DNA of 64,000 bases from CAVPUA01 sp963708805 (GTDB lineage: Bacteria; Actinomycetota; Actinomycetes; Mycobacteriales; Jatrophihabitantaceae), in contig CAVPUA010000001.1 of NCBI GenBank assembly GCA_963708805.1, positions 787,892-851,891 on the forward strand, written 5' to 3'. Below the pieces are notes generated by a model. That model was not told the DNA's origin. It ran no database searches and worked only from the letters and a program-made list of their open reading frames with translations. The position numbers were made by a program, and so were the translations under genes. Position 1 is the stretch's first letter, and each line of letters opens with the position of its first letter. Shown here in pieces: positions 9,191 through 17,378 of this stretch.

Positions 9191-10978
9191 GGGGCCGGCG
9201 CGTCACGCGATTGGCGAGGGTGCTGTTCCTCGACGGCTTCCGGGCCGCGCCGGGGTGGATGGTCTGGGTCAGCGTGATGCTGATCCTCGGCAGCGTCGCG
9301 TCGACCTGCTACCCGCTGGGGTACCGCGTCCTCGTCGACGGCGCGCTCGGACGGGTCGATGTCGAAGGTGATCGAGGGGGTGGCGATCGTCGGCGGCCTG
9401 CTGTCGATCGGCTGGCTGCTGACCTCGGTCGGGGCCACCGACGCGATGGCGCTCTCGGACCGGATCGCGATCTTCCGGACGGCGTCCATGATCAGGCTGG
9501 TCGCGGGGGTCGGTGGTCTCGAGCATCTCGAGCGGCCCGAGTACCTCGGCAAGGTCGAGCAGCTCAACTCGAGCCGGCGGCAGCTGGCCGCGGCGCCACG
9601 GACGATCTTGAGCAACACCTCCGCCGCGGCCCGGATCATCACACTGCTCGTGCTCATGGCGTCGGTGTCGCTGTGGTTGCTCCTGCTGCCGATCTGCGCC
9701 GTGCCCCCACTCGTCGCCGACCGCATCGCGAAGAAGATCAGCAAGAACGCCGACGATCAGATGGCCGACACCCGGCGGCTGGCTTCGATGATCTTCGCGC
9801 TCACCACCGACGCCAACGCGGCCGGCGAGATCCGCTCGTTCGGCCTCGGTGATCGACTTGCGGCCGAGCACCGTCGATGCGCGGATGACCTGAATCGGCG
9901 CAGCCGCCGCGAGGCGCTGCTGGTCCTGGGCGTCCAGGGGACGGGTTGGTTGCTCTACGCCGCGGGCCTGATGGGGGCGGTGGCGTTCGTCGTCGTCCGC
10001 GCGACCCACGGCGCAATGTCGCTCGGCACCGTACTGATGACGGTGTCGTTGATCCGGCGCTCGCGCACCCAGCTGGCGTCCGCGGCCCAGACGTCCGGGT
10101 CGCTGGTGGCGACGCTCAACACCGCCGACCGGCTCTTCTGGCTCGAGGACCACGCGGACGCCGAGGCGGCGGCGGCCGGCACCCTCGAACCGCCGATTCG
10201 GCTGGCGGACGGCATCGAGTTGCGTGAGGTCGAGTTCCGGTATCCGGGCACCGACCGCGTCGTCCTGTCGAAGGTCGATCTGCGGTTGCCGGCCGGGGCG
10301 ACGGTGGCGCTCATCGGTGAGAACGGCTCGGGCAAGACGACGCTCGTCAAGCTGCTGCTCGGCATGTACAAACCCGATTCCGGCGTCATCACCGTCGATG
10401 GCCGGCCGTTGCCCGACGTCGATCCGGGTGCGTGGCGGCGGCGTACGACCGCGGCCTTCCAGGACTTCGCCCGCCTTCAGCTGCCCGCCGTCCAGACGGT
10501 GGGCGTGGCCGATCTGGAACGGCTCGACGACGAGCCGGCGGCCGTGGACGCGCTGACCCGCGCCGGTGGCGAGGACCTGGTCGGGCAGCTGCCGCAGGGT
10601 CTGCGCACGCGTGTCGGCACTGCCTACACCGGTGGCCGGCCGCTGTCGGGCGGTCAATGGCAGCGACTCGCGCTCGGCCGCGCGATGCGCCGCGAGCAGC
10701 CACTTCTGGTCGTGCTGGACGAGCCCACGGCGAGCCTCGACGCGCAGACCGAGCACGCGCTGTTCGACCGGTATGCGGCGGCGGCGCGGGCCACCGCCGA
10801 GCAGACCGGGGCCGTGACCGTGCTGGTGTCGCACCGGCTGTCGACGGTGCTGATGGCCGACCTCATCGTCTATGTCGATCAGGGGCGCATCATCGAATCG
10901 GGCACGCACGCCCAGCTGATGGCGGCCCGCGGCCGGTACGCGGAACTGTTCGACATCCAGGCCGCGGGTTATCGATGA
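9187..10978 (+). CDS. ABC exporter half-transporter, second subunit, frameshifted
   Basis: ATG overlaps the stop of the first subunit. A surplus base near 9363 breaks the frame after VDGALGRVD, and KVIEGVAIVGGLLSIGW continues. Several membrane segments precede an ATPase domain with Walker A GENGSGKT, signature LSGGQ, Walker B VVLDEPTASLD and switch His in VSHRL. Repaired length is about 596 aa. Two adjacent, non-identical half-transporters in one operon are typical of heterodimeric multidrug or peptide exporters of Gram-positive bacteria. Both ATPase sites look complete; neither shows the degenerate Walker B residue seen in some heterodimers. Substrate not predictable. Confidence 0.85.
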
Positions 10979-10992
10979 GTGGAGGCCGGTCG

Positions 10993-11328
10993 ATGGACAA
11001 CGTGCAGGTCGTCGTGGAGGCATTCCGTTGCTACCACGATCAGGACCGTGAGGCGGCGCTCGATCTCTACGCCGAGGACTTCCGCTTCACCAGCCCGCAG
11101 GACGATCACATCGACAAGGCGGCGTACTTCGAACAGTGCTTCCCGACCGCCGACCGGGTCACCCGCCAGGAGCTGCTGCACGTCGTCCCGGCCGACGACC
11201 ACACCGTCTTCGTGCAGTACGAGTACGACCTGCGCACCGGGGGTACGTACCGCAACATGGAGGCGATCACCGTCCGGGCCGGCCGGATCCGTGAGGTGCA
11301 GGTCTACTTCGGGGGAGCGGTCGGCTGA
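10993..11328 (+). CDS. SnoaL-like / NTF2-fold protein
   Basis: 111 aa from ATG 10993, chosen because GGAGG lies 7 bp upstream; an ATG at 10975 overlapping the exporter stop is the alternative. The pattern VEAFRCYHDQDREAALDLYAEDF at the start and the YRNMEAITVRAGRIREVQVYFG end are classic for SnoaL/ketosteroid-isomerase-like cone-barrel proteins. These bind or isomerise small hydrophobic molecules, but many have no known function. Its place right after a MarR-controlled exporter suggests handling of the same compound class. Its TGA overlaps the next ATG. Confidence 0.75.
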   Translation: MDNVQVVVEAFRCYHDQDREAALDLYAEDFRFTSPQDDHIDKAAYFEQCFPTADRVTRQELLHVVPADDHTVFVQYEYDLRTGGTYRNMEAITVRAGRIREVQVYFGGAVG

Positions 11329-11648
11329 TGGACGTGCGCTCGATCGCGCTCGGCTTTCCCGAGGCCAACGAGCAAGATCATCACGGGATGCCGTCGTTTC
11401 GCGTGCGCGGCAAGATCTTCGCGACGATGCCCGACGACGATCATCTGCGGGTGATGGTCGATGAGGCCGAGATCCGGGCCGCGGTCGCCGACGATCCCGA
11501 GAGCTGCGAGTTCTTCTTCTGGGGCAAGAAGCTCGCCTGCGTGGTCGTCGATCTGCGGACGGCCGACCCGTCGCGGCTGCGTTTGCTGCTCGGCGAGGCG
11601 TGGCTGCGCAAGGCGCCGCGCTCGCTGGCCGACGGTTGGACGCCTTAG
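11328..11648 (+). CDS. MmcQ/YjbR-family protein
   Basis: 106 aa, ATG overlapping the previous stop (TGATG). Family hallmarks are the opening ALGFPEANEQDHHGMPSFRV, then KIFATMPDDDHLRVMV, and the C-terminal KLACVVVDLRTADPS with an WLRKAPRSLA end. YjbR has a double-wing DNA-binding-like (CyaY-type) fold; its biological role is not established. It is the last gene of the five-gene MarR-exporter operon. The stop overlaps that of the convergent SRPBCC gene. Confidence 0.8.
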   Translation: MDVRSIALGFPEANEQDHHGMPSFRVRGKIFATMPDDDHLRVMVDEAEIRAAVADDPESCEFFFWGKKLACVVVDLRTADPSRLRLLLGEAWLRKAPRSLADGWTP

Positions 11649-12116
11649 TTCGACTGGCCTTCGGCGACGCGTTTGATCGCGGCCAGCGTCACCGGGATGC
11701 CGTCGTGGGCGGCCTGCCGGCGTTCGGCCATCTGCGTCAGTGCGTCATCGGCGTAGCGGGCGTGAAAGCGTTCGACGCCCGCGGGCAGGAAGTCCCACGT
11801 CTCGGTCAGCGTCGTTCCGCCCGTCGGCGGGCTCGAAGCGGTAACCCCATCTCACCCAGGCTCCGCCCACCAACCAGGCGAACTCGACTCCACGCTCGGC
11901 CGCGACCACCTGCGAACGGGTCTCCCACGTTCGGTCGGGCGTCTCGTTGTGGCCGGTGAACCACGCACCCACCTGGGCGCCGGCACCCTCATCCCACCAG
12001 CAAGCCGTGCAGATCGGGCTCCACTCGCCCGTCCGCGTGATGTCCGAGACGAGGTCGTAGACCTCGGTCGAGGGTCGGGCGATGAAGATCGAGTCGGAAT
12101 AGTGGAAGTCGGTCAC
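11645..12116 (-). CDS. SRPBCC (polyketide cyclase/START-like) protein, frameshifted
   Basis: Reads left from ATG 12116: HYSDSIFIARPSTEVYDLVSDITRTGEWSP is a typical Bet v1/START opening, followed by GAWFTGHNE and WETRSQVVAAERGVEFAW. The frame breaks near 11823 (one surplus base in a C/G run); the next frame gives LTETWDFLP and ends at TAA 11645-11647. Repaired length is about 156 aa. Proteins of this fold enclose a hydrophobic cavity for lipids or polyketides; many actinobacterial copies have no assigned role. Convergent with the YjbR-like gene. Confidence 0.75.
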
Positions 12117-12194
12117 GCTGCGAGTCTGTCACCGACCGCCACGTCTCGAGATCAGCTGCTGGAATCGGCCCGCCCAGGATCGAGGCGATGCCGA

Positions 12195-13151
12195 TCAGGG
12201 GATGATCACGATCCGCTCCGTGCTGTCGGTGTCGAGCCACGCCGATTCGACGTCACGCAGAGGCACCGTCCGGGCGTCGATCCGGAACGTCCCGCGGTTG
12301 ATCTCGGCGGCCAGCGCGGGGAGTTCGCCGACGATGTCGCGGGTCGGCACCGAACCCTGTCCGCTGCCGACCAACTGCAGCCGGGCGGCTCGTAGCGCGG
12401 CGGATGGAATGGCGGCGGTCGGGCCACCGACCGAGCCGATCTCGATCCAGCTGAGGGGTTGGCCGTCGTCCGCGCGGTTCATCACCACAGCGGCGATTGC
12501 AGCGGCGGTCGTCGGGCCCCAGACATAGTCGATCACGACGTCGATCGCGGCGCCGGCTTCGCCGAGGCGCCGCGCGACCTCGGCCGGATCACCCTCCAGC
12601 GACACGGTGACATCGGCGCCGATCTCGGCGAGCCCGGCCAGGCGGACCGGCTGACGACCGGCGGCGACCACGTGGCTGGCGCCGAGGTGCTTGGCGATCT
12701 GTACTGCCAGCTGGCCGGCATTGCCGGTAGCACCCAGGACGAGCACGCTCTGTCCCGCCTGGAAGTCGATCCGGCGTCGCAGGGCGACCCACGACGACAT
12801 GGCCGGGTTCATGGCGGCGGCGACCAGCACCGGATCGCAGTCAGCGGGCAGCACGATGCTGCGCCGACGGTCGATGACGGTCTGCTCGGCCATCGCGCCC
12901 ATCGAGGTGTCAGTAAGCACGAAATAGCGAAGAGCTCCGTCGGTGTCGCGTCCCACCCCGTCGACGCCTGGGACGAGCGGCAGCTCGTCGGTGCTGGTGT
13001 AGTGCGAGCCGTTGGCCTGTGAGCGCACCCGTGGGTGAAGACCGACGGCCAGCACGTCGATCAGGATCTCGTCCGGATTCTGCGGGAGTGGATTCGGGAA
13101 CTCCTGGCACCGCGGTGGCGCACCGAACGACGTGACGACTGCTGCCTGCAT
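12195..13151 (-). CDS. Zinc-independent MDR-family quinone oxidoreductase-like enzyme
   Basis: 318 aa from an ATG at 13149-13151, chosen because GAGGAGG stands 6 bp upstream and the family start MQAAVVTSFG follows. The Rossmann motif is VLVLGATGNAGQLAVQIAKHLG. The GroES-like N-terminal domain lacks the Cys/His zinc ligands, so this is the quinone-oxidoreductase/enoyl-reductase branch of the medium-chain dehydrogenases, probably NADPH-dependent. Divergent from a MarR gene across a perfect 14-bp inverted repeat, so repression relieved by an electrophile or quinone is a reasonable guess. Confidence 0.8.
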   Translation of the reverse strand: MQAAVVTSFGAPPRCQEFPNPLPQNPDEILIDVLAVGLHPRVRSQANGSHYTSTDELPLVPGVDGVGRDTDGALRYFVLTDTSMGAMAEQTVIDRRRSIVLPADCDPVLVAAAMNPAMSSWVALRRRIDFQAGQSVLVLGATGNAGQLAVQIAKHLGASHVVAAGRQPVRLAGLAEIGADVTVSLEGDPAEVARRLGEAGAAIDVVIDYVWGPTTAAAIAAVVMNRADDGQPLSWIEIGSVGGPTAAIPSAALRAARLQLVGSGQGSVPTRDIVGELPALAAEINRGTFRIDARTVPLRDVESAWLDTDSTERIVIIP

Positions 13152-13178
13152 GGCGGTCCTCCTCGACGAGCACGAGAT

Positions 13179-13217
13179 GATTTGTATTACCAACTAAACT
13201 AGATGGTAATACAAATC
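13179..13217. promoter_or_regulatory. Perfect 14-bp inverted repeat, operator of the divergent MDR/MarR pair
   Basis: GATTTGTATTACCA and its exact complement TGGTAATACAAATC are separated by 11 bp in the 87-bp divergent promoter region. The site is strikingly AT-rich for this genome. The right end lies 21 bp before the MarR GTG and the left end 28 bp before the oxidoreductase ATG, so one bound dimer or pair of dimers could control both promoters. Confidence 0.75.
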
Positions 13218-13238
13218 AATGCAAGCTAGACTGGGGCC

Positions 13239-13667
13239 GTGACGATCAGTGAGCACGCCCAGCCGTCGTCCGTGCTGCTGGACGGATTGGTGCAGACGTC
13301 GTTCGCCGTCATCGCCCGATTGAGCGAGGCGGCCGCCGCGCATGACCTCTCGCTGACCCAGTTGCGAGCGCTGGCGATCTTGCGTGACCGTCAACCGAAG
13401 ATGGCCGAACTGGCCACCTTCCTGGGCTTGGACCGCTCATCGGTGAGCGGCCTGGTCGACCGAGCCGTTGCGCGCGGACTGGTCCGCCGTGACAGCAGCA
13501 GCGACGACGGGCGAGCGGTGCGGGTGAGTCTGACGCCCGAGGGGCGCCGCCTGGCCCGTCGGGTGACGGCCGAGGTCGGGGACCTCGTCGCTCCGATGAC
13601 GGACGTGCTGAGCCCGGCCGACCAAAAACGGCTCGGCGCCCTGCTCAATCGGCTGATCGAGGGCTAA
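13239..13667 (+). CDS. MarR-family regulator
   Basis: Intact, 142 aa, GTG start. Winged helix-turn-helix: LTQLRALAILRDRQPKMAELATFLGLD, then SSVSGLVDRAVARGLV as recognition helix, then wing DSSSDDGRAVRVSLTPEG. C-terminal dimer helix around LSPADQKRLGALLNRLI. Divergent from the MDR oxidoreductase and next to a perfect palindrome, which makes it the likely repressor of both genes. No cysteine in the sequence, so redox sensing through Cys is excluded; a small-molecule ligand is more likely. Its stop overlaps that of the convergent RDD gene. Confidence 0.85.
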   Translation: MTISEHAQPSSVLLDGLVQTSFAVIARLSEAAAAHDLSLTQLRALAILRDRQPKMAELATFLGLDRSSVSGLVDRAVARGLVRRDSSSDDGRAVRVSLTPEGRRLARRVTAEVGDLVAPMTDVLSPADQKRLGALLNRLIEG

Positions 13668-14254
13668 CGCGCGATGACCTTGTTCGGGTCGTAGAGCACG
13701 ACAGTGCTTGCGATCAGGTCGTGCAGCGTGCGCCGATCGCCGCGTGAGCACATCAGCACGAACGAGATGATCTCGGTGATCACGCTGAGGATGCCGTCGA
13801 CGATCCGGCCGACGATCTCGCGCAGCGCCATCCAGCCGAAGCCGGCCGGCTTCTGGTCGTCCGGCCGCCATACCCGCATGCCGAGCACCTGCAGGGCGGG
13901 CGTCTGCCCGCGCCCCCAGACGATCAAGCCCCAGATGACGTAGCCGATGCCGAGGGTGATGATCGACAGCGGGATCGCCAGGAAGAAGGCGCCGATCCGA
14001 CGGCCGACGCTGGCCAGTTCGGTTCCGTCCGGGATCAGGAATCCGCTGCCCGGGTCGACGTGCGATCCGGGCGGGACCGAGCCCGGCGCGACCTGGCCAT
14101 AGCCGTACCCGGCCGGAACCGGAGGCGCGGGCGGCGGAGGGGCGTACCCACCCGGCGGGGGCTGTACGGGCGGCGGCGGGGGCGCCGACCAGTCGGGCGC
14201 GGGCGGCTGGAACGGGTCGTCGGGCTGCTGACCCGGGACTTCAGGACTGACCAT
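13664..14254 (-). CDS. RDD-family membrane protein with proline-rich N-terminus
   Basis: 196 aa. ATG with a GGGAG site upstream. Residues 1-75 are Pro/Gly-rich and probably disordered and cytoplasmic. The RDD domain follows: VGRRIGAFFLAIPL gives the first Arg, then two or three membrane helices (IITLGIGYVIWGLIVW, ILSVITEIISFVLMC) and a C-terminal RRTLHDLIASTVVLYD with the conserved Asp. The role of RDD proteins is mostly unknown; some act as Na+/H+ antiporters. Single-gene unit convergent with MarR. Confidence 0.8.
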   Translation of the reverse strand: MVSPEVPGQQPDDPFQPPAPDWSAPPPPPVQPPPGGYAPPPPAPPVPAGYGYGQVAPGSVPPGSHVDPGSGFLIPDGTELASVGRRIGAFFLAIPLSIITLGIGYVIWGLIVWGRGQTPALQVLGMRVWRPDDQKPAGFGWMALREIVGRIVDGILSVITEIISFVLMCSRGDRRTLHDLIASTVVLYDPNKVIAR

Positions 14255-14302
14255 GGTCGACTCCCTCGGCGCTGACGTCGGCTAGAGCCTCCCATGAATG
14301 AG

Positions 14303-15436
14303 CTAGCTGCGCGCGGGTGCCAGGCCTAGTGACCTTCCGACCAGGCTGTGCTGGCGGGCGGCCAGCGCATCGGCGACACCACGAAGAGCGACCGCGGCTG
14401 ACGACTCGGGCGCGTCGAGGACGACCGGACGGCCGGAGTCGCCGCCTTCGCGAACGCGCTGGTCGATCGGAATCTGGCCCAGCAGCGGCACCCGCGTCCC
14501 GGTGAGCACCGCGAGCGAGTCGGCCACGGCCTGACCGCCGCCGGCGCCGAACAGCTCCATCCGGGAACCGTCGGGCAGGTCCAGCCAGCTCATGTTCTCG
14601 ACGACGCCGACGATCTGCTGGTGGGTCTGCAGGGCGATCGAACCGGCTCGCTCGGCCACCTCGCGCGCCGCGAGCTGCGGCGTGGTGACGACCAGCAGTT
14701 CGGCCGAGGGCACCAGCTGGGCGACCGAGATCGCGATGTCGCCCGTACCCGGCGGCAGATCCATCAGCAGGACGTCGAGGTCGCCCCAGAAGACGTCGGC
14801 GAGGAACTGCTGCAGCGCGCGGTGCAACATCGGGCCGCGCCAGACGACGGCCGTGTTGCCGGGCGTGAACATGCCGATCGAGATCACCTTCACGTCGTGG
14901 GCGACCGGCGGCATGATCATCTGGTCGACCTGGGTCGGTTTGCCGGTCACGCCGAGCATGCGGGGCACCGAGAAGCCGTAGATGTCGGCGTCGAGCACCC
15001 CGACCGACAGTCCGCGGGCGGCGAGCGCAGCGGCCAGGTTGACCGTCACCGACGACTTGCCGACGCCGCCCTTGCCCGAGGCGACCGCGTAGACGCGAGT
15101 GCGTGATCCGGGCTGGGCGAACGGAATCTCGTTGGCCGGGGCATCGCCGCGCAGCGTGGTGCGCAGTTCGGCTCGCTGCGCGTCGTTCATCACGCCGAGG
15201 TGGACGTTCACCGACGCCACGTTCGCGATCGGGGATACCGCCGCCGTGACGTCGCGGGTCAGCTGTTCCTTCATCGGGCAGCCGGCGACCGTCAGCAGGA
15301 CCGAAACCGCCACCGCGCCGTCCGCCGACGCCTCGACCGACTCGACCATGCCCAGTTCGGTGATCGGTTTGCGGATCTCCGGATCGAGGACGGTCGCCAG
15401 GGCGGCGCGGACGGAATCGAGATCAACGGCAGGCAC
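14303..15436 (-). CDS. mrp: Mrp/ApbC-type Fe-S cluster carrier ATPase
   Basis: 377 aa, GTG start. N-terminal DUF59/MIP18 domain (residues about 5-80, with LDPEIRKPITELGMV and Cys53 in AGCPMKEQL). The deviant Walker A is ASGKGGVGKSS at about 119-129, followed by switch I DADIYGFS and Walker A-prime-type DLPPGTGD. Family members bind and transfer 4Fe-4S clusters as dimers. The C-terminal CxxC that ligates the cluster in many Mrp proteins is absent; that region reads NMSWLDLPDGSRMELFG, as in mycobacterial Mrp. Neighbours (DUF1003, CBS/MgtE_N) match the order I recall around Rv1229c-Rv1232c. Confidence 0.9.
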   Translation of the reverse strand: MPAVDLDSVRAALATVLDPEIRKPITELGMVESVEASADGAVAVSVLLTVAGCPMKEQLTRDVTAAVSPIANVASVNVHLGVMNDAQRAELRTTLRGDAPANEIPFAQPGSRTRVYAVASGKGGVGKSSVTVNLAAALAARGLSVGVLDADIYGFSVPRMLGVTGKPTQVDQMIMPPVAHDVKVISIGMFTPGNTAVVWRGPMLHRALQQFLADVFWGDLDVLLMDLPPGTGDIAISVAQLVPSAELLVVTTPQLAAREVAERAGSIALQTHQQIVGVVENMSWLDLPDGSRMELFGAGGGQAVADSLAVLTGTRVPLLGQIPIDQRVREGGDSGRPVVLDAPESSAAVALRGVADALAARQHSLVGRSLGLAPARS

Positions 15437-15478
15437 GCGCTCGAATCTACGTGCGGGTCCAGCCTAGGATGACTGAAC

Positions 15479-15940
15479 GTGGCCAGTGAGACGCCTTTGA
15501 GGGCAACCGACTGGCGATTGGCGGTGTGGCGGCAGTTCCTGCAGGCCCACAACAACACGGTCCAGCGCCTCGAGCGCGATCTGGGCGAGCGCGCCGATCT
15601 GCCGCTGTCCTGGTACGACGTGCTGCTGCAGCTGGCCGAGGCGCCCGAGCGGCGGCTGCGGATGGCTCAGCTGGCCGACCGCGTGCTGCTGTCGCGCTCG
15701 GGATTGACGCGGCTGGTCGATCGCCTGCAGCGCGACGGGCTGGTGCGCCGCGAGCCGTTCCCGGGGATGCGCGCGGCACCTACACGGTCCTCACCGACGC
15801 CGGCCTCGAGCGGTTGCGGGCCGCCGTGCCCGTCCATCTGGGCGGCGTGCAGCGAGTACTGGCTGGCCCACTTCTCCGACGACGAGCTACGGCAGCTCGG
15901 AGTCCTTCTCGGACGAGTCGGGTCACCCGACACGCAGTGA
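15479..15940 (+). CDS. MarR-family regulator, two compensating frameshifts
   Basis: GTG start. The helix-turn-helix region is intact: SWYDVLLQLAEAPERRLRMAQLADRVLL then SRSGLTRLVDRLQRDGLV. Near 15770 one G is missing from a G run; the next frame gives the wing and helix ARGTYTVLTDAGLERLR. Near 15850 a surplus C returns the first frame, which ends SDDELRQLGVLLGRV. The continuous open frame therefore hides about 27 wrong residues. The stop overlaps the GTG of azlC, so it probably regulates the branched-chain amino acid exporter, though AzlCD is more often under Lrp-type control. Confidence 0.75.
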   Translation: MASETPLRATDWRLAVWRQFLQAHNNTVQRLERDLGERADLPLSWYDVLLQLAEAPERRLRMAQLADRVLLSRSGLTRLVDRLQRDGLVRREPFPGMRAAPTRSSPTPASSGCGPPCPSIWAACSEYWLAHFSDDELRQLGVLLGRVGSPDTQ

Positions 15941-16598
15941 ACGACCAACACCGCGCGGTCGTCCGGAACTCGCTCGGCGTCGGGCTGGCCGTCGGCGCCT
16001 ACGGGGTCGCCTTCGGCGCCGCCTCAGTTGCGGCCGGCCTCTCGGTCCTCCAAACCGCGCTGCTGTCGTTGCTCGCGTTCACCGGCGGCACGCAGTTCGC
16101 CGTCATCGGCGTGATCAGCGGCGGCGGGACGGTGGCCGCTGCTCTGGGCAGCGGGCTGCTGCTCGGCGCGCGCAACACGCTGTACGCGATGCGACTGTCG
16201 CCACTGCTGCAGGTACCGGCGTGCGGCGCCTGGTGGCCGCGCTCGGCACGATCGACGAGTCGACGGCGATGGCGGTGGGCCAGGACGACGAGGAGCTGTC
16301 ACGCACCGCCTTCTGGTGGACGTTCGCCGGCGTCTACGTGTTCTGGAATCTGGCCACATTGCTGGGTGCGCTCGGCGCCCAGGCCCTCGGTGATCCGAAG
16401 CGTTTCGGCCTGGACGCCGTCATCCCGGCGGCATTCCTGGCCCTGCTGGCGCCGCGGCTGCGCCAGGGTTGGATCGAGAAGCGGGTGGCGATCGCGGGCG
16501 GGCTGATCGCGCTCGTGCTGATCCCGTTCACCCCGCCGGGCGTGCCGATCCTGGCCTCGACCGCCGCGCTGTTGCTTGCGAGCGGGCCGCGGTCATGA
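15937..16598 (+). CDS. azlC: AzlC-family branched-chain amino acid exporter subunit, frameshifted
   Basis: GTG overlapping the MarR stop. Residues SLGVGLAVGAYGVAFGAASVAAGL followed by LAFTGGTQFAVIGVISGGG and ARNTLYAMRLSPLL are strong AzlC signatures. The frame breaks near 16215 (one base missing), then RRLVAALGTIDESTAM and FWWTFAGVYVFWNLATLLGA continue to TGA 16598. About 220 aa repaired. AzlC and the small AzlD form an inner-membrane exporter of branched-chain amino acids or analogues. ATGA overlap with azlD. Confidence 0.85.
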
Positions 16599-16900
16599 CG
16601 CTGTGGATCTTGGTCGGCGGCACGGTCGTCGGGTGCTACCTGCTCAAGCTGGCCGGCTATCTGGTGCCGGCCCGGGTGCTCGAGACGCCCCGCATCCGGC
16701 GCTTCGTCGAGATCCTTCCGGTCGCCCTGCTCGCGGCCCTCGTCGTGGTCGAGGCGGTCGGCAACGGGCGGCACCTCGACTTCGACGCCGCTCGGCTGGC
16801 CGGCTTCGGCGCCGGGGCCATCGCCGTCTGGCGCCGGGCGCCGTTCCTGGTCGTCGTCGTACTGGCTGCGGTCGTGGCCGCGCTGATCAGGCTTGCTTGA
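16595..16900 (+). CDS. azlD: AzlD-family transporter subunit
   Basis: 101 aa with four hydrophobic segments (WILVGGTVVGCYLLKLAGYLV, FVEILPVALLAALVVVEAV, LAGFGAGAIAVW and FLVVVVLAAVVAALI). The size, topology and the RRFVEILPVALLAALV block are those of AzlD, the small partner of AzlC. ATG overlaps the azlC stop (ATGA), so the two are coupled. The final 14 bp overlap the end of the convergent DUF1003 gene. Confidence 0.8.
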   Translation: MTLWILVGGTVVGCYLLKLAGYLVPARVLETPRIRRFVEILPVALLAALVVVEAVGNGRHLDFDAARLAGFGAGAIAVWRRAPFLVVVVLAAVVAALIRLA

Positions 16901-17378
16901 CGTCGCTCGACTCGTCCTGCTCGAGCCGATCCTCCAGCCGCGCGAGCTCACCGCGGATGAAGTCGCGGGTGGCGACCTCGCCGAGCGCCATCCGGACCGA
17001 GGCCAGCTCGCGGGCCAGGTATTCGAGGTCGGCCTTGGACTGCCGGGCCTCGTCACGGTCGGCGTCCAGGTTGACCCGGTCGCGGTCGTCCTGGCGGTTC
17101 TGCGCCAGCAAGATCAGCGGCGCGGCGTAGGCGGCCTGCAGCGACAACACCAACGTCAAGAAGGTGAAGGTGTACGGGTCGAAGTGCGGGATGCCGGGGA
17201 TGACGTTGACCACGATCCAGATGGCCGTCGTGATCGTTTGATAGATGAGGTAGCGGCCGGTGCCGAGGAAGCGGGCCACCCGTTCGGTCCACCGGCCGAA
17301 CGCCTCAGGGTCGTAGCTCGGCCGGATGCCGCGGCGGGGAGCGGCCGGTTGATCCAGGCGTAGGCGGCGATCAGCCAT
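16887..17378 (-). CDS. DUF1003 membrane protein
   Basis: 163 aa. ATG 17378 is chosen because GGGAGG sits about 5 bp upstream; the longer open frame runs into the CBS gene. Two membrane helices (YQTITTAIWIVVNVI and FTFLTLVLSLQAAYAAPLILLA) joined by GIPHFDPYTF, followed by RQDDRDRVNLDADR, are the exact DUF1003 pattern. The C-terminal 50 residues form a charged coiled-coil-like helix. Function unknown. It starts inside the 3' end of the CBS/MgtE_N gene (8-bp overlap), so both are probably one transcript and may act together in ion handling. Confidence 0.85.
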   Translation of the reverse strand: MADRRLRLDQPAAPRRGIRPSYDPEAFGRWTERVARFLGTGRYLIYQTITTAIWIVVNVIPGIPHFDPYTFTFLTLVLSLQAAYAAPLILLAQNRQDDRDRVNLDADRDEARQSKADLEYLARELASVRMALGEVATRDFIRGELARLEDRLEQDESSDVKQA

